Below, one piece after another: positions 17,752 through 25,594 of a DNA stretch of 45,622 nt (positions within the stretch are counted from its first letter, which is position 1; each line of letters starts with the position of its first letter). The stretch is from CAZLPW01 sp964561495. GTDB taxonomy: Bacteria > Fidelibacterota > Marinisomatia > Marinisomatales > UBA1611. A model generated the notes under the pieces. It was not told the origin of the DNA, ran no database searches, and saw nothing but the letters and a program-made list of their open reading frames with translations. Both the position numbers and the translations under genes were made by a program. The DNA lies in NCBI GenBank assembly GCA_964561495.1, contig CAZLPW010000009.1, positions 1 through 45,622 of the forward strand. Reading direction: 5' to 3'.

Positions 17752-18684
17752 TTAGTCAACCATTTCTCCACCACCCAAAATATCTTCTAAGCTAATATCT
17801 CCATCTTCTTCCATTTTTTTCGCATCTGCAACTATTTTCTTCCTTGCGTCATCTACCTCTCTTTTTGGTAATGGCTTATCTACTGGCTCATACATTGCCT
17901 GTCTTTTTTGAGGTTGATTTTCTATAATCCCATCAACTATTTCTTGATCAATTCCTTTTAAGGCAACAGCTAATGCTGCCAAATCTGCAGATACAAATAA
18001 TGATCTTTTTATATCATCTGGAAATTTTTCTAGAATATCCTCAAATGTTAAATGGTACTTTTTTATTTCTTTATAAAGCTCTGGGTTTTCATTAGAAATA
18101 GCCTGTAAGTATTTTTCTTCTTCATCGGCTGACATTTTGCCTATCATATCTGCTATTTCTTTTCCTCCACCTCTTGAAAAGTTTACTGTTCTAGGTAAAA
18201 ATGATGCCTTTTCTTTCATTTTCGCAGCTACCTCAATAATACCTTCTAATGGAACATCATCTAAAGAGCCCAGTTGTATTAAGAGATCGCCTTTTTCTGT
18301 AGGAGGATATTTATCAAGTATTTGCATCCTTTTTTCTGGATCTAATTGAGCAAGCATAATTGCGACAACAGGGGCATCTTCTTTTGCTAATAAAGCACTT
18401 AACTGCTCCTCATTTAACTCTTCTAAAAAGGTAAATGGTTCAAGAGGCCCTTCCTCTTTCTCAGTTTGAAACTGTTCACTTAAAAACCCAAAATAAAATT
18501 CCTCCATTACTCTTTTCTTTACTAAAAATGAAACCTGACCCATCTCTCTTAGGCTTGATCTAATTTTACGGATTTCCGTTCTAGACAAACCTTTAACAAG
18601 AGTCATTGCTAGGCTTTCTCCCATAACAGAAAAAAGAATAGCAACTTTTTGTAAACCAGATAATGTATTATAATCGTTAATCAT
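17752..18684 (-). CDS. fliG: FliG-like rotor protein of a non-flagellar motor operon
   Basis: 310 aa with all three FliG regions. N-terminal (1-75): LSGLQKVAILFSVMGESLAM. Middle (80-160): FLEELNEEQLSALLAKEDAP followed by VVAIMLAQLDPEKRMQIL. Linker plus C-terminal domain (165-300): GGGKEIADMIGKMS, LTFEDIL, LAALAVALKGID. The EHPQ motif used to bind FliM reads EDAP (102-105). Aligned with my recollection of E. coli FliG, torque residue K264 is K243 and R281 is K260. The D288/D289 positions become P267/V268, flanked by E266 and D269, and basic K274/R275 lie near R297. A strong AAAGGAGGA precedes ATG 18684. It is the last gene of the operon, 12 bases after the FliF-like gene. No FliM or FliN is nearby. 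Confidence 0.86.
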   Translation of the reverse strand: MINDYNTLSGLQKVAILFSVMGESLAMTLVKGLSRTEIRKIRSSLREMGQVSFLVKKRVMEEFYFGFLSEQFQTEKEEGPLEPFTFLEELNEEQLSALLAKEDAPVVAIMLAQLDPEKRMQILDKYPPTEKGDLLIQLGSLDDVPLEGIIEVAAKMKEKASFLPRTVNFSRGGGKEIADMIGKMSADEEEKYLQAISNENPELYKEIKKYHLTFEDILEKFPDDIKRSLFVSADLAALAVALKGIDQEIVDGIIENQPQKRQAMYEPVDKPLPKREVDDARKKIVADAKKMEEDGDISLEDILGGGEMVD

Positions 18685-18696
18685 GCTATTCCTCCT

Positions 18697-20535
18697 TTAT
18701 TCTTCTTTGGCTTCTTCTGCATCTGCTTCTTCTGCATCTGCTACATCTTCTCCACCACCACCATCTGTGGCTGGCTCTCCCCCTGAAGGAGCTGGTTGTT
18801 CTAGCCATTCTTTAACAATTGTAGTAGTCCTATCAGGCTGTCCAACGCTCATAGATACGACTGATTTTCTAATATCATCAATCTCACTGCGAACAACATT
18901 AGGATCTTCGCTAACTGGAACAGATGGAGTTATTGGAACCTCTTCATCAATTGCCTTTTCTGATCCATTAACACCATTGGTTTGATTGCTTTCAACTTTT
19001 TTTTCTGCAGATTCAACTGATTGTTCTGATTGATTATCTTTACCATTTTTTGAAACAGACTTTTTCTTTTTTTTCTTAGGCCTAGGCTTTCTCATCGGTC
19101 GCCCTCTTGGTGGGGGCGCATACATATATGGTGGCATCGGAGGTGGCCCTTGTTTATTTCTCAATAACATAAAAATAACAGCCGCTAGTAAAAGCACAAC
19201 TAAAGCACCAAGACCCCATAAAATGATAGAGGAATCCATCCCACCTTCCATTTCAGACTGAAGAGCATCCATTTCATTTTGCACTATATCTAAAGCAGCA
19301 ATTTTTTCCGCAAGCAACGAGTCTCTTTTTGCTTTTTCTTTTTCCCGGGCTTCTAATTCTTTTTGAATTTCCATCTGAGCCTGTTGTTGCGCGTCAACCG
19401 AATCCTGCAACATTGACCGTAATAACATTTGTCTAAGCCCCTGTAATTCATTATCTAATAGTGCAAACCGAGCAGAATCAAGAGAACCTTTTTGTTTTTC
19501 CTTTTTTACACTATCAGTTGTATTTGATACAGTTAGCATTTCTTTCAAAGCAGTTATCTCTGTATTGAGCTTATCCATCTTCATTGAATCTCTTAACATC
19601 AACTCTTTTTTCTCTTGCTCATAAGCTTGAAGCTTTGCTTGATCTTGCATTTGTTGGAGCTGCTCATTAAAAAATTCTCTGTCTTCCTCACGCCGTTTGC
19701 TTTCTTCTGATCTGTAAGATTCTATTTGAGTTTTCCAATCCTCTCCTTCAGAAATTCGTTTTTGCTCCAATATATCAATTTTTTCTGCTATGTTTTTTAG
19801 CATAATTTGTTCAGCAGAACGCTTGTCCCTACGTTCTTTAAAGCTAGCTGTCATAATAGTTAACTTATCACCCCTAGACCGATCAAATTTTGATGCAGCC
19901 ATTGTTAGTTGCCTTATGTTTTCGATTAGCTCTGGAGCAGCGCCTTCTTGCAAAATTAAACTAAGCTCCATTTTCTTTACCTCTGCTCGCGCTGGTCTTT
20001 TGCTTCTCAAAACCTTATCAACTGCGGGTTCTAAAGAACCTGTGTTTTCTTCTTCAAAACTATTATCCATCGGTCTCATGGTTTCTGGCGCAATTGGTTT
20101 TGATTTTGGTCTTCTTGGCTTTGGGGGCTTTTTTTCTGAAACATCAACTTCAAACCCAGGGATCGGTAAGCCTATAGAGTATAAATTATCCTCGGCCTCA
20201 GCCTCTTGTAAAATTTCATCCTGCATTTCTAATAGAGCCTGAGCAGTTTCTTGAGCTGGACTTAGCGACTTTCTTTTTGTAGGCGTAGCTCTAGGAGATA
20301 ACATAGTTATCTGCTCTTCAACTTCATCTACAATTTCAAGCTCTACATCTACGTTTATAACGTATTTATGGCTATCAATAATTTTAGATAAAGCTTCTTG
20401 TATACGCCCCTTAACAGTATTTTCAACCTCCAACTTCTGCGAGAGGTAGCTAATACCTCCTTGACCCATAACAATAGCCATCAATAAGGCCATGCAGGTC
20501 AATAATATTTTTATATTTTTAGTTCCATTTATCAT
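18697..20535 (-). CDS. FliF-like membrane ring protein: RBM3 domain, periplasmic coiled coil, TM and FliG-binding tail
   Basis: 612 aa. N-terminal hydrophobic segment (8-24). Residues 35-75 (LEVENTVKGRIQEALSKIID, then INVDVELEI) match the start of the FliF RBM3 domain. After a Pro-rich insert (about 80-180), residues 186-232 match its end: VKKMELSLIL, IRQLTMAASKFDRSRGDKLT. RBM1 and RBM2 are absent. A heptad-rich coiled coil (about 240-430) separates RBM3 from the TM at 437-457, an unusual insertion. The cytoplasmic tail has a Pro/Lys-rich stretch (461-495) and ends with SMSVGQPDRTTTIVKEWLEQ (561-580), like the FliF C-terminal helix that binds FliG. Its gene lies directly upstream of fliG, as in flagellar operons. 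The very acidic last 25 residues are odd. Confidence 0.76.
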   Translation of the reverse strand: MINGTKNIKILLTCMALLMAIVMGQGGISYLSQKLEVENTVKGRIQEALSKIIDSHKYVINVDVELEIVDEVEEQITMLSPRATPTKRKSLSPAQETAQALLEMQDEILQEAEAEDNLYSIGLPIPGFEVDVSEKKPPKPRRPKSKPIAPETMRPMDNSFEEENTGSLEPAVDKVLRSKRPARAEVKKMELSLILQEGAAPELIENIRQLTMAASKFDRSRGDKLTIMTASFKERRDKRSAEQIMLKNIAEKIDILEQKRISEGEDWKTQIESYRSEESKRREEDREFFNEQLQQMQDQAKLQAYEQEKKELMLRDSMKMDKLNTEITALKEMLTVSNTTDSVKKEKQKGSLDSARFALLDNELQGLRQMLLRSMLQDSVDAQQQAQMEIQKELEAREKEKAKRDSLLAEKIAALDIVQNEMDALQSEMEGGMDSSIILWGLGALVVLLLAAVIFMLLRNKQGPPPMPPYMYAPPPRGRPMRKPRPKKKKKKSVSKNGKDNQSEQSVESAEKKVESNQTNGVNGSEKAIDEEVPITPSVPVSEDPNVVRSEIDDIRKSVVSMSVGQPDRTTTIVKEWLEQPAPSGGEPATDGGGGEDVADAEEADAEEAKEE

Positions 20536-20576
20536 ATGGTACTCCTTGGTATGTGTTTGCTCCGCATTTTAATTTT

Positions 20577-21473
20577 TTATTTACCTTCTTCATAAGAAGT
20601 AGCTGAACGCCCTTTTCCATGATGAGGCGGTTGAATAAATGTTATTTGTATCCTTCTGTTGGCTTTCTTTTGTTTTTGATTTTTATTTAAGGATAAAACC
20701 GTTGGTGCTTTTTTGCCACTCTTTTCATCTAGAACAATATCTTCATCCCATGTTAATGTAAGAGGATTATACATTGGATTTTCGCTTCTAATACTATCTA
20801 TACCGCGAGGATACCAGTCACCATATCCTGCCGCTACTAGCCTTGGAGCTGGTACTTTTTGCTCAATCATATAACGAACAACCGTTGCTCCTCTTGCCGC
20901 CGAAAGCTCCCAATTGCTAGCATAAAATTTTTGCCATTTTTTAGGCATAGGGTCGCTATCTGAATGGCCAGCAACTTCAACCTGAAATGGACTTGCTTGA
21001 ATCCTTGGGATAATCTCATCATTTAATAAGGTTTTTAGCTCTGGTTTCATGTCTGCTTTTCCTGAAGGGAACGCAAAATCACCCTTAATATTTACAATTA
21101 ACCCCTTTGAGCTGGTCTGAATATCAATCGGAGGATCTCCTTTTGGGTTTTCTTTTTTCATTTCTTCAATTGAATCTTCCATTTCTTGTTTCATCTGAGC
21201 AAGGTTTTCTATCGGCTCAAACTCTCCTTCTTCTTCTGCCGCTCCATCTTTCTTTATTTTACTCCCAAGAGATTTGCCTTCGGAGTTAGCCATTTCCTGA
21301 AGTTTAACAGGATCCATAGTAGAGATAGCAGCTAATAAAACAAAAAACGCAAACAAAAGAGTCATCATGTCTGCAAATGTACCAAACCAACCAGGCAAAC
21401 CCTCTTCAACAGAGTTAGCTCCTGCTTCAAACCCTTTATTAAAGGCTTTCTTTTCACCTGGGGTCATTCCCAT
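20577..21473 (-). CDS. motB: MotB-type stator subunit with OmpA-like peptidoglycan-binding domain
   Basis: 298 aa. The single TM (about 28-52) holds GWFGTFADMMTLLFAFFVLL with the ion-binding aspartate D35, equivalent to E. coli D32. An acidic linker (about 55-118) leads to an OmpA/MotB domain (about 120-282) with the peptidoglycan motif GHSDSD and SNWELSAARG, closing in NRRIQITF. A loop of about 50 residues inserted between GYGDWYPR and NRRIQ is longer than in typical MotB. SNWELS and FADMMTLL favour MotB over TolR/ExbD or plain OmpA. It lies 5 bases after motA, with a GAGAG ribosome-binding site overlapping the motA 3' end. The role is anchoring the proton or sodium stator to the cell wall. 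Confidence 0.93.
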   Translation of the reverse strand: MGMTPGEKKAFNKGFEAGANSVEEGLPGWFGTFADMMTLLFAFFVLLAAISTMDPVKLQEMANSEGKSLGSKIKKDGAAEEEGEFEPIENLAQMKQEMEDSIEEMKKENPKGDPPIDIQTSSKGLIVNIKGDFAFPSGKADMKPELKTLLNDEIIPRIQASPFQVEVAGHSDSDPMPKKWQKFYASNWELSAARGATVVRYMIEQKVPAPRLVAAGYGDWYPRGIDSIRSENPMYNPLTLTWDEDIVLDEKSGKKAPTVLSLNKNQKQKKANRRIQITFIQPPHHGKGRSATSYEEGK

Positions 21474-21478
21474 TTAAA

Positions 21479-22264
21479 TTACTCTCTCTTCCATTCAGAT
21501 GGCGGAATAAATGAATTAAGTTTTTCTCTTACGATTAGAGGATGTTTCTTTTGATGTATTAAACGAGCGGCCTCAACAAGCAAACATGAGGACATAGACG
21601 TTTGGGTTGTTTTATTCCCCATTTTCTGGGCCATAGGTAAAAAGAAAAGATTGGCAAAAACTGCTCCATATAGAGTAGTAATAAGAGCAGCAGCCATACC
21701 ACCACCAAGATTATCGGCGCCACCTTCTCCACCAAAGCCTGCTAACATCAAAACCAAACCAATCAGAGTCCCGACCATTCCCCATGCTGGAGCCAGATCA
21801 CCCATAGATTTAAGCATATCTGTCTGAGTCTTTTCCCGTTTTTCTCTATACTCAATCCTAGTCTCCATCACCTCGGTAAGTTCTTCTAATGAATAGCCAT
21901 CCACAACCATTTGAACTCCGTCCTTGAAAAAATATGTTTTAATAGAGTCAACTGCTTTTTCCAAGTCCGAGGGACCCTTTCTAGCTGACTCAGCCACTTC
22001 ACAAGCCTCATCAACAAGCGGACCCATTTTATCATCAGCTGGTTTTAAAACCGCCCCGATTGCTTTACCCAACGCGGAAACGTGGTACATAGGGAAAGCA
22101 ACAAAAATAGAAGCAATCATACCTCCAGCAACAATTCCAAAACTTGGTGGAGATATAAAATCTCCGAAGCCCCCTGCTGAGCCCTCTACAAAAAGGGCAT
22201 ATGCAATACTTCCAATCATAAAAAATAACCCTAGAAGCACACCGACAATTAAAGCTATATCCAT
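21479..22264 (-). CDS. motA: MotA-type stator subunit
   Basis: 261 aa with four TM spans (about 3-23, 40-58, 157-177, 193-213) and a cytoplasmic loop typical of MotA. The loop carries ARKGPSDLE (R95, E102), the counterpart of the R90/E98 region that acts on FliG, then GVQMVVDGYSLEEL. The two channel prolines of E. coli MotA (P173, P222) match P159 in LAPAWGMVGTLIGL and P210 in FFLPMA. The large cytoplasmic loop between spans 2 and 3 argues against TolQ/ExbB. Its Shine-Dalgarno GAGGAT overlaps the stop region of the upstream TPR gene, implying coupling. The Gly-rich segment GFGGEGGADNLGGG between TM3 and TM4 is longer than usual. Confidence 0.93.
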   Translation of the reverse strand: MDIALIVGVLLGLFFMIGSIAYALFVEGSAGGFGDFISPPSFGIVAGGMIASIFVAFPMYHVSALGKAIGAVLKPADDKMGPLVDEACEVAESARKGPSDLEKAVDSIKTYFFKDGVQMVVDGYSLEELTEVMETRIEYREKREKTQTDMLKSMGDLAPAWGMVGTLIGLVLMLAGFGGEGGADNLGGGMAAALITTLYGAVFANLFFLPMAQKMGNKTTQTSMSSCLLVEAARLIHQKKHPLIVREKLNSFIPPSEWKRE

Positions 22265-22267
22265 ATT

Positions 22268-23647
22268 TTAATCCTCAATAAAATTTGTGTTTTTCATTTT
22301 ATTTTCATTTAGAGCTTTTAATATATTTCTCACATCCGTGTATTCTGGATCTAGCCTTAAAGCAAGATTCCAGTTAATTGTTGCTCTTTGAACATCACCT
22401 AATTTATAATATATCGAACCTCTTCTGGCATAGGCAAGTGCAAGATTAGGATTTAATTCTAGTGCAAGGTCAACTTCTTTTAGGGATTCTCTATAATCAC
22501 CAGCATAAAAATAACGAAGAGACTTAGATAGATGCCTAAGTGCCTCATTCATATTTTTCTCAGATACATTAGATGAGAGCTTTAGAGATTTTAAAGAATC
22601 GTTCAAAAACCGGGACTCCTGTTCCATAGAGTTTAATCGAACCATTAAATTTCTCATCTCATTATTCATAAGAGCCATTGAATCTTTCATTGATAGAACA
22701 GCAAAATCTGCCATAGCAATTGTTGAATCCTGATGGAAGGGTGTCCTGCTAGAAGCTGTGGGTCCTCTGGTCCCAGGATATAAAGGTACGCCAGATGGGC
22801 TTGAAGGTCCTCTGGTTGGGACTCTATTCATTTGCCTTGGAACCGCCATGTCTAATCCGATTGTAAAACCTGGATGACCTACCCAATAACGTTGTTTAAA
22901 TGTTGGGAGTTTATCAATGTGGGTGAACCCAAGGTTCAGGCGGTAATCCGAGGTAAGGGGGATGCGGAGTCCCACATTTGCACCTGTACCATCAAATTCA
23001 CCCACAATATCTAGCCCACCTGCTTTTGCAAGGTAGGGGGTTTTAAAAACAAATCCTAAAAATACTCCACTATTGTTTGTCACTGAATCTGGGTCAAGCT
23101 CTAGTGTGTCCATAGGAGCTAACCCGCCAGTACCAAATCCCATATAAGTATTCATTTTATAGTCACCCAAATCTTTTTCACTACCCAAAACAACAAAAAA
23201 CGATAAAAGTTGCGTGTTTAAGCTTAGAATTTGGTCAGATGTTTGGTCATTTTGGAAAACGACATCCTGCAATCCTATAGAAATAGAAATATCATTATAA
23301 GTAAAAATCCGCTGCTGAACATGAAATCCGAATTCGACAGGAGAGCTGTATTGCGAAGTGTCTATCCGGCTAATTGCAGTTGTATCACCTCCTTGAACAG
23401 CAGAGAAACCAACAGAAAAACCCTTGTTTAGTTCCATATCAAAGTATACACCTTTTGCAGTATTTAAAGGATTAAAGTTGTGAATTTCTGTTCCAAAGCC
23501 CGTTCTGAATAAATATGGAGCTTTTTGGACACTGGAAGTAGGCACTCGCATCATTAAACCTGGCCTGGTATAAACAACTCTGGTTGATGCAGTTAAAAAG
23601 GAGATCATCCCAAAAATAATTGTTAGCCTTTTCAATCGGTTTTTCAC
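22268..23647 (-). CDS. Outer-membrane beta-barrel protein with periplasmic coiled coil and C-terminal TPRs
   Basis: 459 aa. A signal peptide (about 1-21) is followed by alternating beta-strands over about 25-275 (GVYFDMELNKGFSVGFSA, GANVGLRIPLTSDYRLNLGF), consistent with a PorV/FadL-like barrel. Then come a Pro/Ser/Arg linker (280-310), a short coiled coil (about 320-355) and TPR units (about 365-445; FYAGDYRESLKEVDLALELN, AYARRGSIYYKLGD). This order suggests a barrel in the outer membrane with a protein-binding arm reaching into the periplasm. It is the second gene of the motor operon, 3 bases before motA, which makes it a candidate outer-membrane partner of the rotor/stator. No homologue with known function is recognised. 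Confidence 0.78.
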   Translation of the reverse strand: MKNRLKRLTIIFGMISFLTASTRVVYTRPGLMMRVPTSSVQKAPYLFRTGFGTEIHNFNPLNTAKGVYFDMELNKGFSVGFSAVQGGDTTAISRIDTSQYSSPVEFGFHVQQRIFTYNDISISIGLQDVVFQNDQTSDQILSLNTQLLSFFVVLGSEKDLGDYKMNTYMGFGTGGLAPMDTLELDPDSVTNNSGVFLGFVFKTPYLAKAGGLDIVGEFDGTGANVGLRIPLTSDYRLNLGFTHIDKLPTFKQRYWVGHPGFTIGLDMAVPRQMNRVPTRGPSSPSGVPLYPGTRGPTASSRTPFHQDSTIAMADFAVLSMKDSMALMNNEMRNLMVRLNSMEQESRFLNDSLKSLKLSSNVSEKNMNEALRHLSKSLRYFYAGDYRESLKEVDLALELNPNLALAYARRGSIYYKLGDVQRATINWNLALRLDPEYTDVRNILKALNENKMKNTNFIED

Positions 23648-23679
23648 TTTGTTTTTTCTCTAATTATTTTTAAAAAAAT

Positions 23680-24903
23680 TTATTGGTACTCTTCCCAATC
23701 AATCACATAGGAATACCCAATGAAAGCACCAAAGTCTTGAGGAACGTATAATTCAAACTGACCCATAGCACCTGGAAGCAGACTAGCATCTGATACAATT
23801 CCACTTTCAAAAGTATTATATGATCCTTTTGCAAAAGTTGTTAAAGTTTTTGTTTCTCCACTCCAGTTCTTACGAAAAACAAAATCTACTTTTACAAAAT
23901 CAGCTCGCCTTCCTCCGATGTTTTTCACTTCCCCCTGAAATATAACATTCCCTTGATTATCTTTCTTCTCAGAAATATTACCTACCAAAACACAGTTTGC
24001 TGAAAACTTAGCAGATGCATTTCGAGCAGAAGAGTTGGTAGATGTATATTTAGGCTGTGCAAGCTTTGGCATAGGAGGCGGTGTATAGCTCTCCCTTATC
24101 TGTTCAGGAACATATTCTTGCCTATCTTCAGATATAACATTATCAACAATTCTAACAACCTGACTCCTATCAACTATGAGATAACCTACAAGTGTTTCAA
24201 CTTTCAAAGATTTGTCGTCTTGGTATACAATTTTACCAAATACAGTACTCCCATTTTTTAAAATAATTTCTTTTGAATACATGGTTAATGGATTAACCCA
24301 CATTTTACTTAAAGCTTTTAGATCATCAAGCTCCTGGTTTAAATGTTTAAACTCAGCGGATAATCTCTTTATCTCAAAACTTAGTTCATTAACAATAAAA
24401 TGTTTGCTGGGCACTCCAGTTGCCTCTGGTGTTCTCGGTAGCGATGGTTCTAGATTTGGAATAGCTGTTGGTAGACTCGGTCCTGAAGATGGTGATTGTT
24501 GAGATTGTATTTGTTGTTTTGGCTTATCTTCAGCAATTTCTTCTTTGGGTGTATTAGATATGGAAATCTCACCTAAGTCTTTTTTCTTGCCCTGATCAAG
24601 CGATATCATCAGAGTACCAGTGCCTTTGTCTCCATGTTCTACGTTAATTGTGTAGTCACCTGGTTCAAAGTCTTTTATTTTGGCACTGAAAGTACCTTTT
24701 TTCTTATGCGTCTCAATGGGTTTTTTTAACTGGCTATCGCCATCCAATAAAATATCCACTTTTGCTTTACCAACAGGATCTCCATCATCATCTACAACTT
24801 TCCCTGTAAGAGTAAAGCTTTTTGCATTTAGTACCCCCCCCAAAAATATCAGGAGGACCGTTACGGTCGCCAGCCGTATTTGTAGGCTTTTTAGTAGTGT
24901 CAT
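23680..24903 (-). CDS. Exported carboxypeptidase-regulatory / Sm-like / FxLYD-like protein, first gene of motor operon
   Basis: 407 aa. A signal peptide (about 1-27) leads to a carboxypeptidase-regulatory beta-sandwich (about 30-112; FTLTGKVVDDDGDPVGKAKV, ending LGEISIS), then a Gln/Ser/Pro linker. A short amphipathic helix (FEIKRLSAEFKHLNQELDDL) precedes an SH3/Sm-like module (about 213-252; LKNGSTVFGKIVYQDD, VRIVDN). The C-terminal beta domain (about 300-405; GNVIFQGEVKNIGGRRADFV) resembles FxLYD domains. All parts are non-catalytic binding folds, fitting a periplasmic or surface structural role. It lies downstream of the promoter at 24961-24989 and 32 bases before the barrel-TPR gene. Its job in the motor is inferred from the operon only. 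Confidence 0.76.
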   Translation of the reverse strand: MTLLKSLQIRLATVTVLLIFLGGVLNAKSFTLTGKVVDDDGDPVGKAKVDILLDGDSQLKKPIETHKKKGTFSAKIKDFEPGDYTINVEHGDKGTGTLMISLDQGKKKDLGEISISNTPKEEIAEDKPKQQIQSQQSPSSGPSLPTAIPNLEPSLPRTPEATGVPSKHFIVNELSFEIKRLSAEFKHLNQELDDLKALSKMWVNPLTMYSKEIILKNGSTVFGKIVYQDDKSLKVETLVGYLIVDRSQVVRIVDNVISEDRQEYVPEQIRESYTPPPMPKLAQPKYTSTNSSARNASAKFSANCVLVGNISEKKDNQGNVIFQGEVKNIGGRRADFVKVDFVFRKNWSGETKTLTTFAKGSYNTFESGIVSDASLLPGAMGQFELYVPQDFGAFIGYSYVIDWEEYQ

Positions 24904-24933
24904 TTTTTTTTACCTCGGATTATGAACACTTTT

Positions 24934-24989
24934 CGCAACTTTTTGCGCTAAAGATAGAGAATTTTACCGCCAAAATATCAATGTGTCAA
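24934..24989 (-). promoter_or_regulatory. Consensus promoter of the motor operon with 5' UTR hairpin
   Basis: Reading the minus strand: -35 TTGACA (24989-24984), 17-base spacer, -10 TAAAAT (24966-24961). This is a near-perfect housekeeping promoter, rare in this AT-rich text. The predicted start is near 24954. A CGCAA/TTGCG inverted repeat (24934-24938 and 24943-24947) then lies in the leader, followed by a GAGGT ribosome-binding site and ATG at 24903. The hairpin could be an operator or a 5'-end stabiliser. Confidence 0.75.
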
Positions 24990-25009
24990 GATATTAAAAT
25001 AAATACGAA

Positions 25010-25594
25010 TTAATTCCAAAATGTGTTTAGTTTTTCCTTTCTTGTCTCGGTTTCTATTTTTTTCCCAACTATTTCATTTCGAAGTTTTTCTGTTAAATAA
25101 CGTTCTAATGCAGAATTAAAAGACTCAATAATTAAATCAAAGTCCTTATCACCCAACTTATAATAAGCCAATCCAATATAGTAATAGGGTTCACCATTTG
25201 TTTCATCCGCTTGTGCTGCTTTTGAATAAAATTGTATAGCCTTCCACAACTTATCGGTATTGCCCGTTAAATACATTTTATGCCCTTTGGCTAAATTTAA
25301 ATTATAAATTGAAACAGGATCCTGTTTATCATAGATCAATGCCTCTTCAAAGTGATATATTGCATTTTTATAGTTATTCTCCTTAATAGCTTTTAACCCT
25401 AGCTCTTTATGCGAAAACATTACGGCAGCTAAATAATTTTTATTTGAATTTAAATTGTTAAAAAGAGAATCTTTTTTTGCCAAAAAGTTGTTCGGATCTT
25501 TTTTTGCCAAAACTAAATATGAGTTTTGAAAACAATTTAAAAAAGTCAAGATAGTAAACATTAATATCAGTGGGCATTTTAACTTATCCAGCAT
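25010..25594 (-). CDS. Exported TPR protein
   Basis: 194 aa from ATG 25594. A hydrophobic N-terminus (LKCPLILMFTILTFLNC) looks like a signal peptide, possibly a lipoprotein one with a non-canonical LNC box. TPR helices follow: ELGLKAIKENNYKNAIYHFEE, a 30-residue solvent-exposed unit, and GEPYYYIGLAYYKLGDKDFD. It overlaps the 3' end of the hydroxylase gene by 11 bases. An in-frame ATG at 25687 would overlap that gene by 104 bases and put the signal far inside, so I reject it. Function unknown beyond protein-protein binding. Its stop lies 20 bases before the -35 of the motor operon. Confidence 0.72.
   Translation of the reverse strand: MLDKLKCPLILMFTILTFLNCFQNSYLVLAKKDPNNFLAKKDSLFNNLNSNKNYLAAVMFSHKELGLKAIKENNYKNAIYHFEEALIYDKQDPVSIYNLNLAKGHKMYLTGNTDKLWKAIQFYSKAAQADETNGEPYYYIGLAYYKLGDKDFDLIIESFNSALERYLTEKLRNEIVGKKIETETRKEKLNTFWN

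Noticed and set aside
20577..22264. TolQ-TolR or ExbB-ExbD pair
   Set aside because: The large cytoplasmic loop of the first protein and GTFADMMTLL plus the OmpA domain with SNWELSAARG of the second are MotA/MotB features.
17752..24903. Part of a normal flagellar gene island
   Set aside because: No flagellar export, rod, hook, filament or switch gene on either side; flanks are ppdK and a TPR/hydroxylase pair.
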